Positions 44,475-53,549 of a stretch of 64,000 nt of DNA are shown piece after piece (the first letter of the stretch is position 1; each line of letters starts with the position of its first letter). This DNA is from Magnetospirillum fulvum (GTDB taxonomy: Bacteria > Pseudomonadota > Alphaproteobacteria > Rhodospirillales > Magnetospirillaceae). The DNA lies in assembly GCF_900108475.1 (NCBI RefSeq), contig NZ_FNWO01000005.1:1-64000 (forward strand). The letters are read 5' to 3'. The notes under the pieces were generated by a model, which was not told the origin of the DNA, did not search any database, and saw only the letters and a list, made by a program, of their open reading frames with translations. Both the position numbers and the translations under genes were made by a program.

Positions 44475-46100
44475 TCATTCCTGCGGCGAAGAGGCGGCAA
44501 GGCCCCGTCTGGGCAAGGCGACCAGGAAGCGGCTGCCGACATCGGGCTCGGACTCGGCCCAGATCCGGCCGCCGTGATGCTCGGCGATCTTGCGGCAGAC
44601 GGCAAGGCCGATCCCGGTGCCATCGACCTTGTCGCGGCTCACCAGCCGCTGGAAGATGCCGAACACCCGGGTCAGGTCGGCCTCGGCGATGCCGATTCCG
44701 TTATCCTCGACCGTAACCACCCATTCGTCGCCAGCATCGCGGTTGCTGACCACGACCCGGGGCGGATGACCCGAACGGGCATAGGCGATCGCGTTGCCGA
44801 TCAGATTCTGGAACAGCCGCATCAGTTCGAGGCGGTCGCCGAGGCAGACCGGCAACGATCCCTCGATCCGCACCTCGGCCCCGGACTCGGCGATGGCGAC
44901 TTCGAGATGGCGCAGGCTGTCGCGCAGAGCGTCGCCCAGATCGACCGGCTCCATCTGGCTCGTCACCCGGCCGATGCGGGAATATTGCAGCAGATCGACA
45001 ATCATCCGGTCCAGCCGCTTGGCCCCATCCAGGGCAAAGCCAAGGAATTGGTGGGTCTCGACGTCGAGCACCGGAGCCAGCCGCTTTTCCAGCAGACCGA
45101 GATAGGCGCTGATCATCCTGAGTGGCTGGCGCAAATCGTGGCTGGCGACATAAGCGAATTGTTCGAGTTCGTCGTTCGAGTGACGCAATTCCTCGACCAG
45201 CGCCGCCAGCCGGGCTTCGTTGCGTTTCTGCGAGGTGATGTCGGACTTGATCGCGAGATAATTGGTGACGTGTCCCTCGACATTCTGGATCGGCTGGATC
45301 GAGGCGTTTTCCCAATACAATTCGCCGTCCTTGCGGCGGTTGATCAGTTCACCATCCCATTGCCGCCCAGCGGACAGATCCCGCCACATCGCCTCGAACG
45401 TGCCGGGCGGGTTCAGACCGGAATTGAGGATGCGGGGATTCTGCCCGATCGCCTCGACAGCGGTATAACCGGTCACCTGGATGAATTTGAGGTTCACATA
45501 CTGGATCTTGCCCTCAAGATCGGTGATGACGATCGAGGCTGGACACTGTTCGACCGCGCGCGACAGCATGTGCATCCGGTGCGCGCGCGACACCGCCGAG
45601 GTGATGTCGGCCCCGGCACCGTAATACCCGGCAAAGCAGCCGTCTTCGACAAAGCGGGGGCTGCCGCTGATCTTGATCCAGCGGACGTGGCCCTCGCCGT
45701 CCTGCTGCCAGTATTTGAAATCGCGGAAGGAGTGCCGGGCGGCAAGGGAGTCGATGTGTTGCGGCCACAGGTCGGGATCGACCTCCATCGCCTCGCAGGC
45801 GACATCCCACGGCCGCCGCCCCATCGCGCTGGCGAGAGACAGGCCGGTTGCCGTCTCGAATCCTTCGGACAGCCAGACGATGCGGTGCTCGGAATCGGTC
45901 TCCCAGAACCAATCGGCGACCGTGGCGGCAAAGGCACGCGACCGGGTATCGGCGGCACGCAACGAGCGGCACTCAGCGGTAAGACGGGCAACCTCCGCCT
46001 CCAGTTCTGCGCGCCCTGGCACCGCGTTTTCCTCGGCTGGGTTTCCTGGACCGGACAGCTCGCCCACCTTTACGACCTTTTCGCCTGTTTTCCCCCGCAC
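44475..46100 (-). CDS. Cytoplasmic PAS-PAS sensor histidine kinase
   Basis: This 541-residue kinase has no membrane helices. A short N-terminal coiled coil (about 28-50) is followed by PAS 1 (about 55-175, VADWFWETDSEHRIVWLSEG), PAS 2 (about 180-300, with GYTAVEAIGQNPRILNSG), H-box FAYVASHDLRQPLRM, N-box NLIGNAIAYA, G1 DNGIGIAEAD and G2 GTGIGLAVCRKIAEHHGG. The second PAS has the GYT-EAIGQNPR pattern common in flavin or redox PAS domains, but the LOV Cys motif is absent. The start GTG 46100 is uncertain (GTG 46067 possible). It is divergent from the REC-PP2C gene and probably signals to it. Confidence 0.85.
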   Translation of the reverse strand: MRGKTGEKVVKVGELSGPGNPAEENAVPGRAELEAEVARLTAECRSLRAADTRSRAFAATVADWFWETDSEHRIVWLSEGFETATGLSLASAMGRRPWDVACEAMEVDPDLWPQHIDSLAARHSFRDFKYWQQDGEGHVRWIKISGSPRFVEDGCFAGYYGAGADITSAVSRAHRMHMLSRAVEQCPASIVITDLEGKIQYVNLKFIQVTGYTAVEAIGQNPRILNSGLNPPGTFEAMWRDLSAGRQWDGELINRRKDGELYWENASIQPIQNVEGHVTNYLAIKSDITSQKRNEARLAALVEELRHSNDELEQFAYVASHDLRQPLRMISAYLGLLEKRLAPVLDVETHQFLGFALDGAKRLDRMIVDLLQYSRIGRVTSQMEPVDLGDALRDSLRHLEVAIAESGAEVRIEGSLPVCLGDRLELMRLFQNLIGNAIAYARSGHPPRVVVSNRDAGDEWVVTVEDNGIGIAEADLTRVFGIFQRLVSRDKVDGTGIGLAVCRKIAEHHGGRIWAESEPDVGSRFLVALPRRGLAASSPQE

Positions 46101-46261
46101 GGCGGGCAGGCTGACGCATCGCCCCGACTAACGGCAGGATACCCCGATGGAACACTCTTTTCATCCCTGATTCTTCTTGGCGGCAGGGCGCGATCCTGGA
46201 CGCCGGTCAAGCGGGTGCCTTAGGATGAGTCCGTGAATTTTTTGTCATGGAGCCGGAATCG

Positions 46262-47605
46262 ATGAGAACCGGAGGCGCGGTGCGAACCAATTCGACCCTG
46301 TCGCCGGGAGAGCCCGGCCAGGGCCGTCTGATCCGCTTGCCCAGCCGCACGGCGGGATGGCTGGATTCGCCCGGAGCCGATCCGGATCTGCCCTCGGTGC
46401 CGCCCCCGTTGCGGCCCGACCGGGATTCGCTGGCGGTACTGCTGGTCGAAGACGAGCTTGGCGACGCCCGGCTGGTTCAGCTCGCTTTGATGGAATGTCA
46501 TCGGCCCGCCTTCGCCGTCACCCATGTCTCCACCCTGGCCGAAGCGATCGCCATCCTGGCGAATGGGACCGCCCTCGACGTCGTGCTGCTCGATCTCAGC
46601 CTGCCGGATTCGACCGGACTGGGCACGGTGGCACGGATGAAGGACGCCGCGCCGCGCATTCCGATCGTCATCATGACCGGAACCGACGACCAGCGTCTGG
46701 CTGCTGCCGCGCTGGAAGCCGGGGCACAAGATTATCTGGTCAAGAGCGACGACCCCGAGCGGACGGTCGGACGGGCGATTCGCTATGCCATCACCCGGAT
46801 GGCCAGCCAGATCGAGCGCGAAACCCTGTTGCGCCGGATCGCCCAGCAACAGCGCACCCTGATGGCTGAAATCGACGCCGCCCGGGCGATGCAGTTCGAC
46901 CTGCTGCCCCGGCCCGAACGGATCGATTCCCGCTTGGCCGAATTGGGGCTGGAGGTCGAAGCGTTCTTCGAGCCCTCGCTGGGGATCGGCGGCGATCTGT
47001 GGGGCTGTCTCGATTGCGGCGGCGACAAGATGAGCTTCTACTCATTCGACTTCACCGGCCATGGCATCGGAGCCGCCCTCAACGTCTTTCGGCTGCACGC
47101 TTTGATCAGCGACCGCTGGTCGCCGGAGCAGCCCCCGTCCGAGACGCTGCGGCTGTTGGGAATCGCCCTGCGCGGCCTGCTGGGACGCGGTCATTTCGCG
47201 ACAATGTTCCTCTGTACGATTGATTGCCGTCGCGGCGAGATCGAATGGGCCTCGGCCGGAGCCCCCGCCCCGCTGATGATCGCCGACGGCGGCGTCCGCC
47301 TGCTCGACACCCAGGGCGTGCCGCTGGGCCTGTCCGCCGATCCGCGTTACCGCGACCATTGCGAACCGTTCCCCCCCGGGGCCGCTCTGATGATCTATAG
47401 CGACGCCATCACCGATGCGCCCCGCGAACAAGGCGACCTGTTCGGCGAGGCCGGATTGCTCGCCCTGGCCGAAGAGACGATCGCCCGCACCGGTCGGGCC
47501 GCGATCGCCGACCTGATCGACGGGTTCCTGGCCCGGGTCCGGATGCCGCTCGAAGACGACATGACCGCACTGGGAATCCGGCGACTGACGGAGGCGCCTC
47601 GATGA
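46262..47605 (+). CDS. Response regulator with PP2C (RsbU/SpoIIE-type) phosphatase output
   Basis: The product of about 447 residues has a receiver domain (about 55-175: LLVEDELGDARL, phospho-Asp in VLLDLSLPDS, IMTGTDD, YLVKSD). A coiled linker (about 180-210) and a SpoIIE/PP2C phosphatase domain follow (about 215-440: GGDLWGCLD, FDFTGHGIGAAL, GHFATMFLC, IYSDAITDAP, DDMTALGIR). Such proteins dephosphorylate an anti-sigma antagonist on receiver activation. ATG 46262 has GGAG 9 bases upstream; ATG 46247 is an alternative. It overlaps the RsbW-like gene by ATGA. Confidence 0.9.
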   Translation: MRTGGAVRTNSTLSPGEPGQGRLIRLPSRTAGWLDSPGADPDLPSVPPPLRPDRDSLAVLLVEDELGDARLVQLALMECHRPAFAVTHVSTLAEAIAILANGTALDVVLLDLSLPDSTGLGTVARMKDAAPRIPIVIMTGTDDQRLAAAALEAGAQDYLVKSDDPERTVGRAIRYAITRMASQIERETLLRRIAQQQRTLMAEIDAARAMQFDLLPRPERIDSRLAELGLEVEAFFEPSLGIGGDLWGCLDCGGDKMSFYSFDFTGHGIGAALNVFRLHALISDRWSPEQPPSETLRLLGIALRGLLGRGHFATMFLCTIDCRRGEIEWASAGAPAPLMIADGGVRLLDTQGVPLGLSADPRYRDHCEPFPPGAALMIYSDAITDAPREQGDLFGEAGLLALAEETIARTGRAAIADLIDGFLARVRMPLEDDMTALGIRRLTEAPR

Positions 47606-48405
47606 TCCCGACCGCGTTCCCCGAGGTGAGGCGAGCCGCAGCCCCCGGCGTGCGGCTGATCGGATCGGTCGGGCAAACCAAGGATTTCGACCGCCAGTGC
47701 GCCCTGCTCGGGCTCTGTCCCACCGATGCGCCCGACCCCGATGTCAATGAAACGGGAGAGGTGTCCGCCCCCCTGCTCCAGGCCGGGGAAGCGACGATCG
47801 AGGCGATCCGCCACAGCCTGTCCCCGCCCTTCTGCGGCTTTCTGGAAACCGGGCCTGACGGCCTGACCGGAACCGGCCCTCGCTGTATCGAGACCGCCCT
47901 GGCTGGCGGTCTGGTTCTCTCGCTGACCGCGACCACCGCCTGCACGTTGCCGGTGGTCGAACTGGCCGCCGTCGCAATCCGGCGCCGACTGGCCCTGCCC
48001 GACGGCGAAGGGGCCGAACTGATGGAAATCTGTCTGGCCGAAGCGGTCAGCAACGCCGTCATTCACGGCAACCTGGAAATCCCCGATCACCTTCGCGCCA
48101 CGCCCCGGGGGTTCGAATCGTTTCGCACCGTGATGCGGGAACGTCTCTGCAACCCAAGTATGGCCTTGCGTCGAATCGAAATTCACGTATTGCGTGCCAC
48201 CTCAAGCTCGTTCACCCTTGCGGTATCGGACCAGGGGCGCGGGTTCAGCCTGGAGGATCAACTAAAAAAGGAAACGAGAGCCACCGCCCATAGCGGACGC
48301 GGTCTGGGGCTGATCCGGCGGGCCTGTGCTCAAATCGAATCGGAAGATGGGGGGCGAACTCTGGTGATGACCTTTCCGTGGCTGCGCGTCACGGCCAAGG
48401 ATTGA
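47602..48405 (+). CDS. RsbW-like anti-sigma-type serine kinase (HATPase_c_2)
   Basis: A 267-residue protein. The N-terminal half (about 1-110) is a divergent domain of unknown type with possible receptor-like structure. The C-terminal half is a GHKL ATPase with N-box EICLAEAVSNAVIHGN, G1 VSDQGRGFS and G2 GRGLGLIRRAC, as in RsbW/SpoIIAB kinases. The extra N-terminal domain is not part of a minimal RsbW. It is translationally coupled to the phosphatase gene upstream and followed by a STAS gene, making a complete partner-switching set. Confidence 0.85.
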   Translation: MIPTAFPEVRRAAAPGVRLIGSVGQTKDFDRQCALLGLCPTDAPDPDVNETGEVSAPLLQAGEATIEAIRHSLSPPFCGFLETGPDGLTGTGPRCIETALAGGLVLSLTATTACTLPVVELAAVAIRRRLALPDGEGAELMEICLAEAVSNAVIHGNLEIPDHLRATPRGFESFRTVMRERLCNPSMALRRIEIHVLRATSSSFTLAVSDQGRGFSLEDQLKKETRATAHSGRGLGLIRRACAQIESEDGGRTLVMTFPWLRVTAKD

Positions 48406-48423
48406 GAGAGGGGGGAATGAAGG

Positions 48424-48744
48424 GTGGTCAAGCGGGGGATCCAGTACCGGCTCGAGGATAACGAAGACGGGCTGACCGTGACGCTCGAAGGTCGGCTCGA
48501 CTTCGCGGCCGAACGGCAGTTTCTGGAATTGTTGTCCGATCTCGTCGTCTCGCATCGACGGCGGGTCCGGTTCGATCTGTCCGGTCTCAGCCATATCGAT
48601 TCGGTCGGGCTGGGGCTGCTGTACATCGCCCGCGAGGATCTGGGCAGCGTCAATATCGCCCTTGATCTGGTGCGGCCGCGCGACACCGTGCTCAGGATGC
48701 TGGAACTGACGGAGACCACCAAGGTCTTCGCAATAACCCGGTAA
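48424..48744 (+). CDS. STAS-domain anti-sigma factor antagonist
   Basis: The 106-residue single STAS domain has the motif RFDLSGLSHIDSVGLGLLYIA, in which the Ser of HIDS is the expected phosphorylation site. Length and fold match RsbV/SpoIIAA. GTG 48424 follows GGGGGAATGAAGG. It is the natural substrate for the RsbW-like kinase and PP2C phosphatase encoded just upstream. No sigma factor gene is in the window, so the output is unknown. Confidence 0.88.
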   Translation: MVKRGIQYRLEDNEDGLTVTLEGRLDFAAERQFLELLSDLVVSHRRRVRFDLSGLSHIDSVGLGLLYIAREDLGSVNIALDLVRPRDTVLRMLELTETTKVFAITR

Positions 48745-48795
48745 ACCGGGACGATTAAGAGTTCGAGAGAGAGAGTTCGAGAGAGGAGAGAGGGA

Positions 48796-50505
48796 ATGAG
48801 GAAGGCCGGTTGGGGGGCGCTGCGATTGAGGCAGCGATTCATGGTCGTGATCGGGATGGGGGTCATCGTGATGGCGGCGGTGATCGTGATGTTCATCGCC
48901 CGCTATGACGAACGGGCGATGGAGCGCAAGCTGCACGAACTCAGCGTCAACGAAATGACCTCGCTGCACGCCCTGATCGTCAACGTGATGGCGACCCGCC
49001 CCGACGATTCCGACAATATCGGCATCAAGGTCTTCAACAAGTGGTTCGACAGCCGCAACACCGACTATGCCGGCAAGGTGTGGAGCGTGTGGGGGCCGAA
49101 GGTCACCGAATATATGAAGGATGCCGAGCCCGGCCGGCCCCCCAAGGCCCCGCAGGACGAGATCGACCGCGAGGCGCTGGCCACCGGCAAGCCGGTCGGC
49201 CGCTTCGTCGGCGATTTCTACCGCTATTCGCTGCCGATCGTGCTGGGGGTCACCGACGGTGCCAATCAGGAAGTCTGTCACACCTGTCACGGCGGGATGG
49301 GGATCGTCGATGGCGAGGTGATCGCGGTGCTGTCGAGTTCGCTGTCCACCGCGGCGGAACGGGCCGAGCTGCACACCATCATCTCCTGGCTGATCGGGTT
49401 CGGCATCGTCGCCACCATCGTCTCGGTGCTGGTGGTGCGCTGGATTCTGACCGGCGTCATCATCCGTCCGATCAACAGCATGTCGGCGCTGATGGACCGG
49501 CTCTCCAAAGGCGACATGTCGGTCTCGATCGAGGGGATCGAGCGGCAGGACGAAGTCGGCGACATGGCCCGGACCGTCCAGGTGTTCAAAGAGCACATGG
49601 TCGAGGCCGAGGGATTGCGCGCCAGCCAGGAAGAGGAGCGCAACCGCGCCTCGGCCCAGCGCGCCCAGGCCCGCCACGACATGGCCAACAATTTCGAGCA
49701 CACGGTGAAATCAAAGGTCGCCCGCGTCGATGAATCGACCGCAGGCATCCGCAACACCGCCCAATCAATGGCCAACCGTTCGGAAAAGAGCGGCGGCCGC
49801 ACCCTTGAGGTCAGCGAAGCGGCCGAGATCACCACCGAACGCGCGGCGGCGGTGTCGGAAGCGACCCGTCAGTTGGCCGAATCCGTCAACGAGATCGCCA
49901 AGCAGGTCAGCCATTCCTCGCGCATCGCCCAGAAGGCGGTCGAGGACGTCAACACCACCGCCCGCCAGATGGCCGGGCTGTCCGAGGCGGTGCGGGCGAT
50001 CGGCAATGTCGTCAACCTGATCAACGACATTGCGGCCCAGACCAACCTGCTCGCGCTCAACGCCACCATCGAGGCGGCCCGGGCGGGCGAAGCGGGCAAG
50101 GGCTTTGCCGTCGTCGCGGGCGAGGTCAAACATCTCGCCAACCAGACCGCCAAGGCGACCGAGGAAATCTCGCAGCAGGTAGCGGCGGTGCAGCAATCGA
50201 CCCGCGAGATGACCTCCAGCATCGAAGGCGTCGTCGAGACCATTCGCGAAATCGACGACATCTCGACCGCGATCGCCAGCGCGGTGCAGGAGCAGGAAGC
50301 CACCACCCGCGACATTGCCAGCAACATCACCGAGGTCGCCCACCAAGCCGGGGAAGTGTCGCGCAGCGTCACCCACCTGTCGAAGGCGTCGGCTCAGGCC
50401 TGTGCCGGAACGATCCGGGTGATCTGGAGCGCGAAGACCCTGGCCAACGTCGTTGCCGACCTCAACGACGAAGCCGACCACTTCCTGCAATCAGTGCGGA
50501 AGTAA
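48796..50505 (+). CDS. Methyl-accepting chemotaxis protein with a CxxCH heme-type periplasmic domain
   Basis: The 569-residue chemoreceptor has membrane helices at about 14-34 and 194-217. The periplasmic domain (about 36-190) resembles the DUF3365/Tll0287 fold and contains CHTCH (Cys 161, Cys 164, His 165), a c-type heme attachment motif. HAMP (about 216-270) and the MCP signalling domain (about 300-540, with the tip region [23 protein letters not shown]) follow. A redox or gas sensor role is likely. Its ribosome site AGGAGAGAGGG lies after a 14-base tandem repeat (AGAGTTCGAGAGAG). It follows the STAS gene by 52 bases. Confidence 0.9.
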   Translation: MRKAGWGALRLRQRFMVVIGMGVIVMAAVIVMFIARYDERAMERKLHELSVNEMTSLHALIVNVMATRPDDSDNIGIKVFNKWFDSRNTDYAGKVWSVWGPKVTEYMKDAEPGRPPKAPQDEIDREALATGKPVGRFVGDFYRYSLPIVLGVTDGANQEVCHTCHGGMGIVDGEVIAVLSSSLSTAAERAELHTIISWLIGFGIVATIVSVLVVRWILTGVIIRPINSMSALMDRLSKGDMSVSIEGIERQDEVGDMARTVQVFKEHMVEAEGLRASQEEERNRASAQRAQARHDMANNFEHTVKSKVARVDESTAGIRNTAQSMANRSEKSGGRTLEVSEAAEITTERAAAVSEATRQLAESVNEIAKQVSHSSRIAQKAVEDVNTTARQMAGLSEAVRAIGNVVNLINDIAAQTNLLALNATIEAARAGEAGKGFAVVAGEVKHLANQTAKATEEISQQVAAVQQSTREMTSSIEGVVETIREIDDISTAIASAVQEQEATTRDIASNITEVAHQAGEVSRSVTHLSKASAQACAGTIRVIWSAKTLANVVADLNDEADHFLQSVRK

Positions 50506-50520
50506 TCGACCAACCGACAA

Positions 50521-50557
50521 CGATGCGGGGCCGCCTGTTCGGCACCCCGCATCGTTT
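50521..50557. terminator. Terminator between convergent MCP and TAXI genes
   Basis: CGATGCGGGG (50521-50530) and CCCCGCATCG (50545-50554) form a perfect 10-bp stem with a 14-nt loop, then TTT. It serves the MCP gene and may act for both strands. Confidence 0.8.
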
Positions 50558-50562
50558 CCCCC

Positions 50563-51555
50563 CTATTTCTTGCCGGATTTTTCGCCGTCCGTCGCTTCGG
50601 ACGGATGGGCCGAAGCCCGCTCGACCCCGTCGTGCAGACGGATCGGGATGCCGTCGCGGCTGGCCTCGGCGCGGGTCAGGTCGTTCAGCACCGGATGCAG
50701 CCGGGTCAACGCCCCGAAATTAGCCCAGACCGTCCGCATCAGATCGGCGACCTCGTCGGCCGAGAGGCGGTTGGTGACCAGCAACGTCTTCATCCCCAGC
50801 GCGGGAACGTCGGATTTCTGGCCGTCATAGGTGCGGCCCGCGACGACAAAGCGGGCCACCCACGGGCTTTTGCGCAGGAACGACTCGACCGACTTGGCCC
50901 GGATCGGCACCATGGTCGCGCCGCAATCCTCGATCGCCGCCTGGACCTCGGTCATCGGATGAATCCCGGTGAACACCGCCGCGTCGATATTGCCCTGACA
51001 CAGTTCCGACACCTGCTCGTTGAGATCGAGTTCGACCAGCACCGACAGGTCGCCCTGCGACAGCCCGGCGGCGTCCAGCACCGTTTCGGCCATCATCCGC
51101 TGGAACGAGCCGGGGCGGCCCAGATTGACCCGCTTGCCCTTCAGGTCGCCAACCTGCTCGATCCCCGAGCCGGGACGGCTTAGCACCACCGCGACTTCGC
51201 CGTGCAGGGCCATCAGCGCCCGCAAATCGCCCATCGGCCCGGCCTCGCGAAAGCCATCCTCTCCGGCGACGGCCAGTTGAGCCGCGCGCGACTGGACCAG
51301 GGCGAGATCGACCTCGCCCGCCTTAAGCGCCGACAGATTGGCCGCAGACCCCGAGGACGGCATCACCGTACAGCTCATGCCGCGCGGATGATCCTTGTTG
51401 ATGACGCGGCACAGCGCACCGGCCACCGGGAAATAATAGCCGGTCACCTCGCCTCCGGCGATGACCAGCGGGCGGGATTCCGCCGCCAGGGCGGAGGGGG
51501 TCGCGAGGGCCAGACAGGCCGCCGTCAACAGCTTCGAGAACGGTCGCAGGATCAC
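50563..51555 (-). CDS. TAXI-family TRAP transporter solute-binding protein
   Basis: A periplasmic receptor of 330 residues with a signal peptide (about 1-24, ALAAES) and the TAXI fold: LVIAGGEVTGYYFPVAGALC, SSGSAANLSALKAGEVDLALVQS, and LKGKRVNLGRPGSFQRMMAE. GTG 51555 has AAGGAGGAGTT just upstream. No TRAP membrane subunits (DctQM) lie nearby. As an orphan it may work with a distant permease or as a sensor input. The C-terminal tail is Lys/Glu-rich. Confidence 0.9.
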   Translation of the reverse strand: MILRPFSKLLTAACLALATPSALAAESRPLVIAGGEVTGYYFPVAGALCRVINKDHPRGMSCTVMPSSGSAANLSALKAGEVDLALVQSRAAQLAVAGEDGFREAGPMGDLRALMALHGEVAVVLSRPGSGIEQVGDLKGKRVNLGRPGSFQRMMAETVLDAAGLSQGDLSVLVELDLNEQVSELCQGNIDAAVFTGIHPMTEVQAAIEDCGATMVPIRAKSVESFLRKSPWVARFVVAGRTYDGQKSDVPALGMKTLLVTNRLSADEVADLMRTVWANFGALTRLHPVLNDLTRAEASRDGIPIRLHDGVERASAHPSEATDGEKSGKK

Positions 51556-51747
51556 AACTCCTCCTTCAAACGGAGGGGATCATAGCCCCGCCCCGCCCCG
51601 CCCGAAAGAGGCCGATGCACCCGACAAGTCTCCCGGACCGAAACGGGGGAGTCCCGACTAAATGTGACGTAATTCACGAAAACTGTTGCCATCGGCTTTT
51701 CGGATAGACACAATCGGACAAGCCAATAACCGGAGGGGAGGGTACCG

Positions 51748-52599
51748 GTGCGGACTGTGACCATTCTGCCAGCCACTTTTGCAATCGTGGCGACGATGGC
51801 CTTGGCGATGCCTTTCGAGGCAAACGCCGCGATGCAATGCGTGACCTATGCCCGCGATGTCAGCGGTCTCCAACTGAAGGGCGATGCCTGGAAGTGGTGG
51901 GAAGCTGCGGCCGGCGTCTATGACCGTGGCCATCGCCCGCGTGAGGGTGCCGTTCTGGTGTTCAAGCGCCAGGGAAAAATGTCGCACGGGCATGTCTCCG
52001 TTGTTCGCCAGATGAAAAACAGCCGCGAGCTTCTGGTCGATCATGCCAATTGGGCGCCGCATCGCAGCCCCGGACGCGGCAAGGTGACCCAGGCCGTCCC
52101 GGTAATCGACGTCTCTCCCAACAACGACTGGTCCCAGGTCCGCGTGTTCTATCGCCCGGTCGGCGAATTGGGCACCCGAGTCTATCAGACCCAGGGCTTT
52201 GTCTACCGTTCCGGCCCGGCCACGCCCCATCGTGGCGGCATGATGGCCCAACCGGCCTCGGCGACGAGCAGCCGTGCCGAGGCCGCGCCCCTGCACCAGA
52301 CCGTCGCGCTGGCTGACATCGCCACCACTCCGGCGCTGATGCGGGTCGAGGCCATTCCGGCCCAGCCCAAGGCCGAACCACCTGCCGCCGCTCCGGTCAA
52401 AGCGCCCGAGCCCGCGCCCGTCGTCGCGGCCCCGGCCAGGGTTCCCGAACCGGTTCATCCCGCCCCGGCTCCGATCAAGGCTCCCGAGCCCGTCCAGGTC
52501 ATCGCCGCCCCGGCGCCGATGCCCGCCCCGGCGCCGGTTCAGAGCCGCCCCGCCGACGCCGGTCGGGTTGATGTCTCGCGCTGGGCCGAGCAGGCCTGA
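51748..52599 (+). CDS. Secreted CHAP-domain protein with Pro/Ala-rich tail
   Basis: This 283-residue protein has a signal peptide (about 1-27, EANA-AMQC) and a CHAP (NlpC/P60-like) domain with catalytic Cys in MQCVTYAR, His in SHGHVSVV and the polar third residue in VDHANW. The tail (about 205-270) has repeated APEP and PAPAP units, then RVDVSRWAEQA. Such domains cleave peptidoglycan peptides. GTG 51748 follows GGAGGGGAGGGTACC. It stands alone with a terminator at 52646. Confidence 0.83.
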   Translation: MRTVTILPATFAIVATMALAMPFEANAAMQCVTYARDVSGLQLKGDAWKWWEAAAGVYDRGHRPREGAVLVFKRQGKMSHGHVSVVRQMKNSRELLVDHANWAPHRSPGRGKVTQAVPVIDVSPNNDWSQVRVFYRPVGELGTRVYQTQGFVYRSGPATPHRGGMMAQPASATSSRAEAAPLHQTVALADIATTPALMRVEAIPAQPKAEPPAAAPVKAPEPAPVVAAPARVPEPVHPAPAPIKAPEPVQVIAAPAPMPAPAPVQSRPADAGRVDVSRWAEQA

Positions 52600-52645
52600 T
52601 CGACCGACACGGACGCAAACAAACCGCACCGATCCGTTTCACCTG

Positions 52646-52679
52646 AACCGGGGGATGGGCACCCGCCCTCCCCCGGTTT
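52646..52679 (+). terminator. Rho-independent-like terminator
   Basis: AACCGGGGG (52646-52654) pairs with CCCCCGGTT (52670-52678), followed by TTC; it is 46 bases after the CHAP gene. Confidence 0.75.
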
Positions 52680-52846
52680 CGTTGCCTGCGGCCCGATTTA
52701 AAGCGCGGCCGATGACAAAAAGGTGATATATCCGGCGGTTCCCCCGTCTCCCGACCGCTTTGACCCTTTGAGAAATACGGGTTTGGCGTTATCAATACGG
52801 CCCAATAGGGTAGGGAAAGTACGACCCGCGGGAGATAGTGTTGTCC

Positions 52847-53476
52847 ATGCCTGGTCCTCAAAGCCGACCGATCGCCGTTGTCATTGCCGAGAAAAACCCG
52901 CTGCTGCAAAGCAGTCTGGTCAAATTGCTGGGGAGTGATGAGCGATTTTCCATCGCAGGCGTCGCCAATGACGGGCAACGATTCCTCGAATTGCTCGACA
53001 AGACCGCGTTCCGTGTCGGCGTCATCGGCTGGGAAATGCCGGTGGTCGATGGTCGCGGCGTGCTGCAATCCTTGCGCGGTCGCAGCGACGCGCCCCGTCT
53101 GATCGTCTATACCGGCAGCGCCAATCCCGACGTACCGCGTCAGGCGATGACGTTGGGTGCCGCCGGTTTCTGTTCCAAGCGCGAACCTCCCGAACAATTG
53201 GTCGATACCATTCTGGCGGTGGCGACCGGACGGATGGTGTTTCCGTTCATCGACGTTGCCAGCTTGGCCAGCGACCCGCTGGCCGGCCTGACCCCGCGCG
53301 AGCGGGAATTGCTGGCCGCCCTGGCCGGTGGCCTGACCAACCAACAGATGGCGACCCAGCTCGACATCTCCCTCAATACCGTCAAATTCCACCTGAAAAA
53401 CCTCTACGACAAGCTTGCGGTCGGCAACCGCGCCCAGGCCGTCGCTTTCTTCCTCAAAGGGCGCGAGCCGCGCTGA
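52847..53476 (+). CDS. LuxR-type regulator with degenerate receiver domain
   Basis: A NarL-like protein of about 209 residues. The receiver (about 8-125) lacks the phospho-acceptor: where LLD..MP is expected it reads VIGWEMP (Gly 61). The acidic pocket is IAEKN rather than D-D. The Thr (VYTGS) and Lys (CSKR) positions are kept. The C-terminal helix-turn-helix (about 145-205: LTPRERELLAALAGGLTNQQ, NTVKFHLKNLYDKL) is intact. ATG 52847 is shown; TTG 52841 is better spaced from GGAG. Likely a phosphorylation-independent regulator. The cytochrome b561 gene follows on the same strand. Confidence 0.85.
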   Translation: MPGPQSRPIAVVIAEKNPLLQSSLVKLLGSDERFSIAGVANDGQRFLELLDKTAFRVGVIGWEMPVVDGRGVLQSLRGRSDAPRLIVYTGSANPDVPRQAMTLGAAGFCSKREPPEQLVDTILAVATGRMVFPFIDVASLASDPLAGLTPRERELLAALAGGLTNQQMATQLDISLNTVKFHLKNLYDKLAVGNRAQAVAFFLKGREPR

Positions 53477-53549
53477 CCCCGGTCGGCCGGGGGGCCGACC
53501 GCGTCGTTCCGGTTATCTCGGGTGGTATTCTGCCAATGGAGACACACCG

